DNA from: a bacterium
Lineage (GTDB): Bacteria; Armatimonadota; Fimbriimonadia; Fimbriimonadales; JBAXQP01
DNA length: 19,352 nucleotides
Assembly: GCA_037131655.1 (NCBI GenBank)
Contig: JBAXQP010000010.1
Coordinates: 1-19,352 of the forward strand
Direction of reading: 5' to 3'
Under the pieces are notes generated by a model. That model saw nothing but the letters and a program-made list of their open reading frames with translations. It had not been told where the DNA came from and made no database searches. Below, one piece after another: positions 7,672 to 15,751 of this stretch (the stretch's first letter is position 1; each line of letters opens with the position of its first letter). Both the position numbers and the translations under genes were made by a program.

Positions 7672-9897
7672 ATGAAACGTGATAGCTCTAATAGTGATCT
7701 CGAAGATCCTGAAGTTCTTGTAGAACTCCTGGCGAAGGTGCGGGAATATAATCCTGAGGCTGACTTGCCTCGGATAAGACGCGCTTACTTCTTCGCTGAG
7801 GAGAGACATGCCGGACAAGCAAGAGTGTCAGGTGATCCTTATATCACGCATCCATTAGCGGTAGCGAGTATTCTTGCCAACCTCAGTATGGATGTCGATT
7901 CAATCTGCGCCGGACTTCTCCATGATTTACTCGAAGATACCAACGTTAACGCCAACGATATTCGCGTGCAATTTGGTGAGACCGTTCTGCGCTTAGTCGA
8001 GAGTGTCACCAAATTGACTTGGACTGCAGAAGGGCTTGAAGCGGAAACTGATTACGCGAGAAACCGTCAAGAAGTTCATCGAGCAGCAGAGAATCTTCGC
8101 AAAATTCTTTTGGCAATGGCACGCGATATTCGCGTGATGGTTATCAAGCTGGCTGATCGCTTGCATAATATGGAGACCTTGGGTTGTCTAACCCCTGAGC
8201 GTCAGAAGAAGATTGCCTCCGAAACGATGCAAATCTACGCCCCTCTCGCGGCAAGATTGGGCATTTGGGAAATCAAATGGAATCTGGAAGACTTCGGCTT
8301 TAAGTATCTCTATCCCGAAGATTACGCGCGAATTTCTGCTCATGTGGCAAAAACTCGATTGGAGCGTGTGAAGAATGTTCATGAGGCCATTCGAACGCTC
8401 AAAGAGAAGCTTGAGCAAGCAGGTATCCGCGCAGATGTTCAGGGTAGACCAAAACACCTTTGGAGCATCTACCAAAAAACGCTAACTCAGGGTATCTCAA
8501 TCGATGACATCTATGACCTGACGGCATTGAGGATAATTGTGGCTGCAGAGCCGGAGTGCTATTATGCCCTCGGCTTAGTCCACGACCTTTGGCAGCCGAT
8601 CCCAAGTCTGTTTTATGACTATATCGCTAAACCAAAAGCGAACGGTTATCGATCGCTCCACACGAAGGTGATGGGACAGACTAACGAACCGATGGAAGTG
8701 CAAATTCGAACCTGGGAAATGCACCGCACGGCTGAATTCGGGATCGCCGCTCACTGGCAGTACAAAGAAGGCGGTAAGCTCGATGAGACTTATGTCGATA
8801 AGCTGGGGCGGCTTCGTCAGCAGCTCTTCGACTGGAGCAGTGACTCCAAATCAAGCAGCGAATTCTTGCGCACAGTCGTCAGCGATCTGTTCTCTGACCA
8901 AGTGCTTGTGTTTACGCCTAAAGGCGACGTTATCGACCTTCCGGCAGGCGCGACTGCAGTCGATCTCTCTTATCGAATTCACACCGACCTCGGAAACCAC
9001 ACCATTGGCGCCAAAGTGAACGGGCGTATCGTTCCGTTAAGCTATCAGTTCCAAAACGGGGATATTGTCGAGATACTCTCACGCCAAAATGCATCGCCCA
9101 GCGCCGACTGGATGAAGTTTGTTAAAACATCTCATGCGCGTTCTAGTATCCGAAGCCATCTGAGACGTATTCACCGGACCACCAATGCGCAACTTGGCCG
9201 GCAGGCGATTGAAAAGGAACTTAAATGGCTCGGGTTGGAACCGAAGGAATTCTTTGGCGAAGATAAGCTTCAGCGTATAGTAGAGGAACTCAATAAAGAA
9301 AATGTCGAGGACTTGCTGGCATCGGTCGGCGAAGGATTAATCAGCACTAACTCGATCGTAAATCGCCTCCGAGGCCTTGATCACGTTCAACAACCAGAAC
9401 CAGATCCGCTTTCCCAACTTAAATCCAGGAGCACCCTGCAAGTAAGCGCTGAAGGGCTTGAAGCGATGATGCTACGGCGCGGACGCTGCTGCCACCCAAT
9501 CCCAGGTGAAGAAGTGATTGGGTATGTCTCCCGTGGTCGCGGTATTGTCATCCATCGCCATATATGTGCCAATGCAAAGAATTACATGATCAAAGAGCCC
9601 GAGAGGATGGTTCCGGTGAACTGGAGAGACCGCAGCGAAAAGGTTTATGATGTGCCCTTGCGCATCACGACTACTGACAGGCAGGGACTATTAGCCGACT
9701 TGTCGGCGATTATGGCAGAAGCCAAAGTGAACATTAGCTCTGCCAGGATTCGAACCTTTAACAAAAATAGTACGGCTCTGGTGGAAATGACCGTGGATGT
9801 AGCGGATGCGACCCAGATGTCAAACATTCTTGCCAAAATTTCATCCATGGGCGATGTCCTTGAAATCAAACGCGTGCAAGCAGAGACCAAAACCTAA
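7672..9897 (+). CDS. rel: Bifunctional (p)ppGpp synthetase/hydrolase, RelA/SpoT family (Rel)
   Basis: Makes and degrades the alarmone (p)ppGpp in the stringent response. The 741-aa protein has the full long-RSH architecture. The hydrolase HD domain contains ITHPLA (His60), LLHDLLEDT (His84, Asp85, Glu88, Asp89) and KLADRLHNMETL (Asp162). The synthetase domain contains GRPKHLWSIYQK, YDLTALRI, KPKANGYRSLHT (Tyr326) and EVQIRTWEMHRTAEFGIAAH. TGS covers about 410-470. A zinc-finger-like segment includes GRCCHPIPGEE and HRHICAN, and the C-terminal ACT domain covers about 665-739. The intact hydrolase motif argues against a RelA-like synthetase-only enzyme. The stop and the dtd start overlap as TAATG, implying translational coupling. 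No clear ribosome-binding site precedes the ATG, which follows the heptamer array. Confidence 0.96.
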   Translation: MKRDSSNSDLEDPEVLVELLAKVREYNPEADLPRIRRAYFFAEERHAGQARVSGDPYITHPLAVASILANLSMDVDSICAGLLHDLLEDTNVNANDIRVQFGETVLRLVESVTKLTWTAEGLEAETDYARNRQEVHRAAENLRKILLAMARDIRVMVIKLADRLHNMETLGCLTPERQKKIASETMQIYAPLAARLGIWEIKWNLEDFGFKYLYPEDYARISAHVAKTRLERVKNVHEAIRTLKEKLEQAGIRADVQGRPKHLWSIYQKTLTQGISIDDIYDLTALRIIVAAEPECYYALGLVHDLWQPIPSLFYDYIAKPKANGYRSLHTKVMGQTNEPMEVQIRTWEMHRTAEFGIAAHWQYKEGGKLDETYVDKLGRLRQQLFDWSSDSKSSSEFLRTVVSDLFSDQVLVFTPKGDVIDLPAGATAVDLSYRIHTDLGNHTIGAKVNGRIVPLSYQFQNGDIVEILSRQNASPSADWMKFVKTSHARSSIRSHLRRIHRTTNAQLGRQAIEKELKWLGLEPKEFFGEDKLQRIVEELNKENVEDLLASVGEGLISTNSIVNRLRGLDHVQQPEPDPLSQLKSRSTLQVSAEGLEAMMLRRGRCCHPIPGEEVIGYVSRGRGIVIHRHICANAKNYMIKEPERMVPVNWRDRSEKVYDVPLRITTTDRQGLLADLSAIMAEAKVNISSARIRTFNKNSTALVEMTVDVADATQMSNILAKISSMGDVLEIKRVQAETKT

Positions 9898-10334
9898 TGC
9901 GAGCCATCCTGCAACGCGTTAACTTCGCCCGCGTTACGGTTGAAGGCGAAATAACCGGTGAGATTGGAAAAGGGCTTCTCGTCTTGTTGGGCGTCCACCG
10001 TGAAGACGATGAGGACAAAGCGAGAGTTCTTGCCAATAAAGTGGCTTGCATGAGGATTTTTGAAGATGAAGAAGGGAAAATGAACCGCTCTCTACTTGAT
10101 ATTGGCGGAGAAGCGTTGGTGGTATCTAACTTCACCCTTTATAGCGATACTCGTAAAGGCCGACGCCCCAGCTTTAATGAGGCTGCCCCCTATGATAGCG
10201 GCGAAATGCTTTATGAACGTTTTTGTTATTATCTCGAACTTGAAGGCACATCTGTAAAGCAAGGACGCTACGGAGCGCATATGGATGTGCTCCTCGAAAA
10301 CGACGGTCCAGTGACTATTCTTGTGGATACCTGA
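9897..10334 (+). CDS. dtd: D-aminoacyl-tRNA deacylase (DTD)
   Basis: Removes D-amino acids (and glycine from tRNA-Ala) mischarged on tRNA, using chirality-selective proofreading in the cytoplasm. The 145-aa length is standard. Visible motifs are MRAILQRV at the start, VVSNFTLYSDTRKGRRPSF (a SNFTL version of the usual SQFTL motif), GRYGAHMDV and ENDGPVTILV, which carries the cis-Gly-Pro pair that rejects L-amino acids. The start overlaps the preceding stop by one base, and pairing with relA is common across bacteria. Asn in place of Gln in the SQFTL motif is the only notable difference. A 168-bp gap with no strong terminator follows. Confidence 0.95.
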   Translation: MRAILQRVNFARVTVEGEITGEIGKGLLVLLGVHREDDEDKARVLANKVACMRIFEDEEGKMNRSLLDIGGEALVVSNFTLYSDTRKGRRPSFNEAAPYDSGEMLYERFCYYLELEGTSVKQGRYGAHMDVLLENDGPVTILVDT

Positions 10335-10439
10335 TAATCTCCGAAAGGCTCGCCTTGTTCACAAACTGCACTTTTTACGGTCATTATATTATTCCTGTTT
10401 AAACTTTTAGCTCAATTAGGCGATTATTTTGCTCCGATG

Positions 10440-10448
10440 TGATATTAT
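10440..10448 (+). promoter_or_regulatory. Candidate extended -10 promoter for the membrane protein gene
   Basis: TG, one base, then TATTAT (10443-10448) forms an extended -10 element about 55 bp before the ATG at 10503. No convincing -35 is present, which is tolerated for extended -10 promoters. Confidence 0.35.
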
Positions 10449-10502
10449 AAGTCGTTACATGCTCAAATATACTAAGCTCAAGTTGGTAGGCAGTCCTGAA
10501 AG

Positions 10503-11132
10503 ATGTTAGAAAGACGAAAGAAAAAGCACTTAACTTTTTCAGAAAAGTTTATTCAAGGGTGGTTACCCGCTATTTTAGCAGCCATCATAATTGGATTACT
10601 GCCAATTCATCAAACCCCCGCTATCTTTGCTTACTCAATACCTATCGCTATCATTTCAGGCTTAGTTCTTTTCTTTACATCTAATCTACGTGACTTCTTA
10701 TTGTTGATTATTATTTACGGAGTTGCGTTTTATGCCGCCCTGCATAGCTCGGAATTAATCAATGTTATCTATGAAAAAGGTCCGGATGCAAACCCCTCAG
10801 ACTGGGTGATGGTAACTCAATGGCTTATTATTGGGTTATTTGCCCTCGGGTCAGGAATTTTAGAATCGTTAAATGCCCCGCCCTCTTGGGGGCGTAGGTG
10901 TTATTTTTTGGCCATAGCCTCTTATTTTCTAGGTTCAGCCACGATTGCGTCGATCAATGGGGAATGGTTAAACATGATCGGAAGAAGTCTTATCGGCGTA
11001 ATAGCCATATGGGGGTCAATCGCTCTCCCTTACCTAACTAACGAAGATAGTAAACAAAAGGCTCTAGAGGCAAAAGAACCTCCCCTGGTCGAAGAACTGA
11101 AACCGGATGTAAAGGTAAGAAGATTCGAGTAA
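10503..11132 (+). CDS. Predicted six-helix integral membrane protein of unknown function
   Basis: The 209-aa protein opens with a basic segment (MLERRKKKH). About six hydrophobic helices follow, near residues 18-38, 43-59, 64-82, 102-120, 131-148 and 158-178. It ends in a charged tail rich in Glu and Lys. The positive N-terminus and charged C-terminus suggest both ends are cytoplasmic. No transporter, enzyme or sensor motif was recognised. The upstream ribosome-binding site is weak. It stands between dtd and the glycosidase-like gene, with 168 bp before and 252 bp after, and need not be co-transcribed with either. Confidence 0.75.
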   Translation: MLERRKKKHLTFSEKFIQGWLPAILAAIIIGLLPIHQTPAIFAYSIPIAIISGLVLFFTSNLRDFLLLIIIYGVAFYAALHSSELINVIYEKGPDANPSDWVMVTQWLIIGLFALGSGILESLNAPPSWGRRCYFLAIASYFLGSATIASINGEWLNMIGRSLIGVIAIWGSIALPYLTNEDSKQKALEAKEPPLVEELKPDVKVRRFE

Positions 11133-11263
11133 CGTGTTAACGTACTCTTGAAACCCACTTCGTTTTGAAGCTAAAGCCCGTGGCACGCTTTCGAAAGATA
11201 GGAATTACTATTTTCCTTCATCTTACCTCATGCTTTCTCAATACCTACTGGCTCAGATACTCC

Positions 11264-11293
11264 TTGTCTCCTACAACTCTCGCAAGATATACT
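11264..11293 (+). promoter_or_regulatory. Candidate promoter for the glycosidase-like gene
   Basis: TTGTCT (11264-11269) and TATACT (11288-11293) are separated by 18 bp. The predicted start near 11300 gives a leader of about 85 nt, which contains the out-of-frame signal-peptide-like sequence. Confidence 0.45.
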
Positions 11294-11313
11294 ACTGATT
11301 CAATTCAGGAAAG

Positions 11314-11382
11314 ATAAAAGACAAAGTGTTCGGACTTTCCATAGCGATGTTGGCCTTGGCATTAACAATAGGACTGAGGTAA
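11314..11382 (+). pseudogene. Signal-peptide-like reading frame out of register with the following enzyme gene
   Basis: Read from 11314 this frame gives KDKVFGLSIAMLALALTIGL after an ATA codon, then Arg and a TAA stop at 11380-11382. The stop lies 2 nt before the GTG of the 850-aa gene. A short Lys-containing start followed by a hydrophobic core is the look of a Sec signal peptide. AGGA lies just upstream, but the first codon is ATA, and the only standard early start is GTG at 11326. It may be a remnant of the enzyme's own signal peptide separated by a frameshift, or a tiny leader ORF. Confidence 0.35.
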
Positions 11383-11384
11383 CT

Positions 11385-13937
11385 GTGTTGGAGAACTCAA
11401 AGATGCGCGTAGAAGCGGTTAACTATAATGGGCAATATGGGTTGAATATGCTAGCTCAAACTGCGGATGGAATATGGAAGTTGGTCGGGTATGGGCAGCG
11501 GGATAAGGCTGAGGCGCCCTCATTTATCAACACATTCGTGGTTACTAATAAAGACGGCATAGAGTATCCCATCCCCCTAACAGAGAATATAAAGGTCTCT
11601 AATGGGATCAGACTTGAAGGGGAGAATGATCTTGTCCAACTGGCGGTAAATGTTAGTCTTCCTGAGAACGGTAATCCGATACTCGATCTCGAGCTAACGC
11701 GCAAAGGGACGGCAGAGTTGGGGAAATTTTATGCCAATTTTGCTTTCACGGGCGCTAGCTATGACAAACCGTTGGATCCGCATGAGTACATGAACGGCGG
11801 CGCATGGCATAAGTCAGAGAAGGCGGAGACTGCCTATGGCGAAGTGGACCGATCGCATCACTGGTTCCGCCATGTGCGCTGGCCGGCTACGATGGTGCAG
11901 AAGGAATCGGATACGTTCGCGGTGATTATTCACCCTTCGATGATTGGCCTGCGTGGGGAGACCATTCAGAATGCCTTCAACCTAATTTGCTGGAAAGACG
12001 GGCGTATTCAAATCGAGTGCGTGGAGCGCAATCTCCTGCCCTTAGACAAGTGGGCCACGGAGTTCATCGAAGGTCCGCCGCCGCCAGTTAACTACAGCAA
12101 ACCAGGCGGAACGGCTAAATTCAGCTTTATTCTCTATGCCAATGCTACTTCGCCCCCGTATTTAGGATATCGCAAAGTCTACGACATCGTGCGCGACCTC
12201 TATATCAAACACACCCCCGAACCGCCAGTGTACGTGCCGCTTTCGAAAACCATGAAAGAACTCGATTTATGGCTATTCAATCGCTTCTACAAGTACATCT
12301 GGCGAAATGTGGATCAGGATAAGGGCGGATTTGTGTATTTCTGCTACTTCGGCACTGGGCACGTGGAAACGACACGCCTGTGGGAAGATTCCGTCTGCTA
12401 CAACTGGGGGTTCAACAACAACCTCATCGGGGCCTATGGGTTCCAGCGTTACTATGAGATGACAGGCGATGAGAAATATCGAATTCATGCTCGAAAGGTC
12501 GTCGACCTGCTCATTAAGACAGACTCAATGATCACTGAAGGGCCGCTGGCAGGAGCTTTTCGTACATGCTGGGACGATGACCCCCTTCCATTCCGCAGTG
12601 AGTCCAATTGGAAGGGCGGCGATATGTGGTGGGTTGGAGAAGAGATCGGCCATGAAGAGGGCATGCAAATGACCACGGTGGACGAAAACTACACCGGCTT
12701 CAACGCGCCCATCGTGCCCAAGGAGGGCTACTGGTTCGTGGACCTTCTCCGCAGTGTCAATATGGCTGTCACAGGCTATTACCTACTCGATTATGCCGAC
12801 ATGACGGACTATCAACCGGCGACGGACTATGCACAGAAACTGGGCGAGTTCTTCCTTCGAGAGCAGATGCCCGATGGCGATTGGATGGGCATGTGGAACC
12901 CAAAATCGGATTATTGGGATTGGGTCAAGGAGCACGGTCACGAGAAGGAATTAAACAACATCATCGAAGGCAACAAATCCCAGTGCGGTGATGCGCTGGT
13001 GGTGTGGTTTTTGACCCGGCTCTATGAATCAACTCACGACAAGCGCTATCTCGCCGCCGCCGTGAAAGGGATGGACCACCTCTATAAGCATCATATCCTC
13101 ACCAATGACTACTATGGCACGGAGTTTTATCCCGGCTTTACGACTGGGGGTTTGATGGATAGCAAGGCGCCCTTCTCCTGCTTCCTTGCAGGGATGGAGC
13201 TTTTCAAGGTAACCGGCGAGCGCAAATACGCCGACTGGGCCGAAATCTCCGGCGACTATATGCTTCTATTCTCCTATTGCTACGATAACCCATCGCTCGG
13301 CGAAAATCATAAATACGGCTGGACTGACTGCGATGCCTCTGCCGAGGGAGTGGACCATCGCGGCGCTTGGTTTGCGCAAGACTTAATGAAGTACTACACC
13401 CTCACCGGCAACCGTAAGTATTTCGAGGATGCCATCGGCATGATAAGAGCCTGGGCGCAAGGTCAGGCCATCCCAGAAGTGCCCATGATGAAGAACTCTC
13501 CCGACCGTGACCGAATGCCCGATCATGTCTGGGGTCTCTTCCCTGAAAGCCACAACGGCGGCCCCTACACCATCACCGGAGGCTCCGTCGATGTCGGCGA
13601 AGGCAATACCCACTTCATAGCCACCCTGGCGGATGTGTTTATGAAATACGGCGGCCTCTACGTCAACACCAAGTACGGCCATGCGTTCGGTATCGATGCT
13701 ATTGACGTGATCAAGCAAAAGGTAGACAGTCGCAGCGCCGAGCTAACGATTAAAAACCTCTGCCCCACAAAACACGAAATCGACCTCCAAACCGACAAGT
13801 TAATCGAGTATGTAGAAGTAGACGGAAAACCCTGGCCTAATTGGAGCCACACAAGGGTGAAGAGCATCCCTGTATCAGGAACGCACAAGATTAAGGTTAT
13901 ATTTTCGAAGGGTATGGGGGCAAAGAGGGGTTCATGA
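11385..13937 (+). CDS. Six-hairpin-glycosidase-like protein of unknown specificity
   Basis: The 850-aa product appears to have three parts: an N-terminal beta-rich region (about 1-270), a helical region with repeated aromatic-rich hairpins (about 285-770) and a short C-terminal beta domain (about 775-845). Helical segments such as LIGAYGFQRYYEMTGDEKY, AGMELFKVTGERKYADWAE and FAQDLMKYYTLTGNRKYFED repeat the (L/F)xxYxxTGxxKY pattern of (alpha/alpha)6 barrels in glycoside hydrolases and polysaccharide lyases. Acidic and Trp-rich patches (TRLWEDSVCYNWGF, GGDMWWVGEE, GDWMGMW) could form the active cleft. No specific GH or PL family, and no catalytic residue, is assigned. The GTG at 11385 has GAGGT upstream; ATG at 11403, with GGAG 9 nt away, is an alternative. 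The called frame has no signal peptide, although one lies just upstream out of frame. Confidence 0.65.
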   Translation: MLENSKMRVEAVNYNGQYGLNMLAQTADGIWKLVGYGQRDKAEAPSFINTFVVTNKDGIEYPIPLTENIKVSNGIRLEGENDLVQLAVNVSLPENGNPILDLELTRKGTAELGKFYANFAFTGASYDKPLDPHEYMNGGAWHKSEKAETAYGEVDRSHHWFRHVRWPATMVQKESDTFAVIIHPSMIGLRGETIQNAFNLICWKDGRIQIECVERNLLPLDKWATEFIEGPPPPVNYSKPGGTAKFSFILYANATSPPYLGYRKVYDIVRDLYIKHTPEPPVYVPLSKTMKELDLWLFNRFYKYIWRNVDQDKGGFVYFCYFGTGHVETTRLWEDSVCYNWGFNNNLIGAYGFQRYYEMTGDEKYRIHARKVVDLLIKTDSMITEGPLAGAFRTCWDDDPLPFRSESNWKGGDMWWVGEEIGHEEGMQMTTVDENYTGFNAPIVPKEGYWFVDLLRSVNMAVTGYYLLDYADMTDYQPATDYAQKLGEFFLREQMPDGDWMGMWNPKSDYWDWVKEHGHEKELNNIIEGNKSQCGDALVVWFLTRLYESTHDKRYLAAAVKGMDHLYKHHILTNDYYGTEFYPGFTTGGLMDSKAPFSCFLAGMELFKVTGERKYADWAEISGDYMLLFSYCYDNPSLGENHKYGWTDCDASAEGVDHRGAWFAQDLMKYYTLTGNRKYFEDAIGMIRAWAQGQAIPEVPMMKNSPDRDRMPDHVWGLFPESHNGGPYTITGGSVDVGEGNTHFIATLADVFMKYGGLYVNTKYGHAFGIDAIDVIKQKVDSRSAELTIKNLCPTKHEIDLQTDKLIEYVEVDGKPWPNWSHTRVKSIPVSGTHKIKVIFSKGMGAKRGS

Positions 13938-13950
13938 GGAAAGTTGATAG

Positions 13951-13975
13951 AGGGGGCAAGGTAACTTCGCCCCCT
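13951..13975. terminator. Hairpin between convergent glycosidase-like gene and hisS
   Basis: AGGGGGC pairs perfectly with GCCCCCT, and AAG/CTT extends the stem with one bulged C. There is no T-run on either side. The position between two convergent stop codons fits a bidirectional terminator or a transcript-stabilising hairpin; it could also be a dispersed repeat. Confidence 0.45.
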
Positions 13976-13980
13976 ACATC

Positions 13981-15237
13981 TCATAGAGACGTTAAAATAC
14001 GCTCAACGATTTGATCGAGAGGAATTTCTTCCTGAATGTTTGTTTGCAAATCCTTCAAGCCAACAACGCCGCGCCCAAGTTCATCCTCTCCCATAATTAG
14101 CGCAAATCGAGCTTCGCTTTTATTGGCTTGGCGCATTTGGGCTTTGAGGCTGCGTTCACTTAACTCAATGTCGGCAGGAATATTTTGCCTTCTCAGTTCC
14201 TCAAGCAGTTTCATTGCTTCCAACCGCACGTTTCCGATCGTAACCACATACACGACTGGCTTGAATTCATCGGGGATGGCTATCCCCTGCGCTTCCATGA
14301 CTATCAGAGCGCGTTCGATACCCATTGCCACACCTACTGCAGGAGTTGAATCGCCGCCGCATTCTTCGATTAATTCATCATAACGTCCGCCGCCGCAAAG
14401 CGAGTTCTGGGCGCCTAATTTGCCGCTGACCACTTCAAAAGCGGTCTTAGTGTAATAATCCAAACCCCGCACAAGGAACCGATCGCGAACGTATGGGATA
14501 TTCAACGCTTTCAGGTAATCGGTAACTTTCTCGAAGTGCTGCCGGCTCTCATCATCGAGATAGTCGAAAATATCGGGCGCATCGGTCATAATGGCTTGAA
14601 TTTCAGGGTCTTTGCTATCCAAAAGGCGCATCGGGTTCTTTTCAAGACGCGCAACATAGTCCTCGGGAAATTTCTGGAAGAATGGCCGGGCAAATTCCAA
14701 CAAAGCCTGTTGATAGCCCGCTCTGGATTCTACCGTGCCAACTGAATTCAAACGAAGCTCAGTATCCTTGATACCCAACTTTGCATAGAAATTCATCGTG
14801 AGGGCGATTATTTCGGCATCAGCCATCGGGTCATTGCTGCCAATCGCTTCCAATCCCAACTGATGCCCTTCGCGATAACGCCCTGCCTGCGGTCGTTCAT
14901 AACGATATATTGGAGTGATGTAATAGAGTTTAGTGACCGAACCGGGGACCGCAAGGTGACGCTCGATATAAGCGCGAACGACCGGAGCCGTTCCTTCCGG
15001 TTTGAGCGCCAAACTGTCGTTGCCTTTGGTAGTTAAGGTGTACATTTCCTTGGTGACGATATCAGTCGTATCCCCAAGCCCACGGGCAAAGAGATCTGTC
15101 GGCTCAAGAATAGGTGTTCGAATTTCCTGATACCCATAAAGAGCGCAGAATTGACGAAATTTCTCCTCAACAAATTGCCACCGATAGCTCTCTGCCGGTA
15201 ACACATCATTCATACCCTTCGGTCCGCTATAACGCAT
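13981..15237 (-). CDS. hisS: Histidyl-tRNA synthetase
   Basis: Class II synthetase charging tRNA-His in the cytoplasm. The start was set at 15237 (MRYSGPKGMNDVLP) because GGAG lies 7 nt upstream and this is the family's usual N-terminus. That gives 418 aa. The frame stays open 32 codons further, but those codons come from the C5/G5 palindromic repeat. Class II motif 1 is near the N-terminus. Motif 2 is in YERPQAGRYREGHQLGLEAIG. The histidine-specific motifs are LVRGLDYYTKTAFEV (HisA) and CGGGRYDELIEECGG (HisB). The C-terminal anticodon-binding domain includes VYVVTIGN. Motif 2 has REGHQ where RxFHQ is usual. The gene is convergent with the glycosidase-like gene. Confidence 0.95.
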   Translation of the reverse strand: MRYSGPKGMNDVLPAESYRWQFVEEKFRQFCALYGYQEIRTPILEPTDLFARGLGDTTDIVTKEMYTLTTKGNDSLALKPEGTAPVVRAYIERHLAVPGSVTKLYYITPIYRYERPQAGRYREGHQLGLEAIGSNDPMADAEIIALTMNFYAKLGIKDTELRLNSVGTVESRAGYQQALLEFARPFFQKFPEDYVARLEKNPMRLLDSKDPEIQAIMTDAPDIFDYLDDESRQHFEKVTDYLKALNIPYVRDRFLVRGLDYYTKTAFEVVSGKLGAQNSLCGGGRYDELIEECGGDSTPAVGVAMGIERALIVMEAQGIAIPDEFKPVVYVVTIGNVRLEAMKLLEELRRQNIPADIELSERSLKAQMRQANKSEARFALIMGEDELGRGVVGLKDLQTNIQEEIPLDQIVERILTSL

Positions 15238-15301
15238 AACATAACTCCGTTCCGTAGTGCAGAAAAGGTATTCTGAGATAGGAATTAGGGTTCGGAAATG
15301 T

Positions 15302-15594
15302 CCCCCTTTCCAAGGGGGACTATAGGGGGTCAAGTCCGAAAATCCTAATCTTAACCTAATCCGGTAAGCTCCGGCTGCGCCGATTCGCTACCGAAACATC
15401 AAAAGAGTGTCATTGCGAGAGATGATTGTGCTCGTGACAAATTCCTCTAAAACCTTCCGGACAGATTCCACGCTTTGCTCTGAATGACACCCCTTTGGGG
15501 TGTTGGGGTTTTCCGGATCAAGCAACCAGCTTCTAGCCTCTAGTATCAATCCGGTCTAACTTCTCCCCTATCCCCTAAAACCTATCACCTTTTT
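15302..15594 (+). repeat. Mosaic intergenic repeat, left arm of an inverted pair
   Basis: The modules in order are: C5/G5 palindrome (15302-15318), then TATAGGGGGT, GTAAGCTCCGGCTGCGCCG (15364-15382), TTCGCT and ACCGAA, a TCATTGCGAG unit (15410-15525) containing CCTTCCGGACAGATTCCACG (15453-15472) and a 7-bp hairpin ACACCCC-TTT-GGGGTGT (15487-15503), and a degenerate heptamer array CCTATCC, CCTAAAA, CCTATCA, CCTTTTT (15567-15594). Together with the spacer up to 15751 this fills the 514-bp gap between hisS and the HEAT-repeat gene. No RNA gene is seen in it. The last 150 bp are A+T-rich and must hold the promoter of the next gene, which I could not place. Confidence 0.8.
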
Positions 15595-15751
15595 CATCTA
15601 CGTAATACCCGATGGCTCATCTCTGAAGCAAATTGATAGGATTTTTAAGCTGAATGATCTTTTTTTATTAGTCTCACTCTGAGAATAACCTGGTAATTAA
15701 GCCATATTAATAATAGAGATGCTTTTTTTAAAAGGGTGAGGAAAAATATTA

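Noticed and set aside
10344..10356. Small hairpin after dtd as terminator
   Set aside because: The stem is only 4 bp (AAGG/CCTT) and is not directly followed by a T-run.
15238..15333. Longer hisS start adding 32 residues
   Set aside because: The extra codons translate the C5/G5 palindrome, while GGAG is correctly spaced from the internal ATG at 15237, whose product has the usual family N-terminus.
15302..15594. CRISPR array in the repeat-rich gap between hisS and the HEAT-repeat gene
   Set aside because: There are no identical repeats of 25-40 bp with equal spacers; the repeats are palindromes, unique modules and short heptamers.
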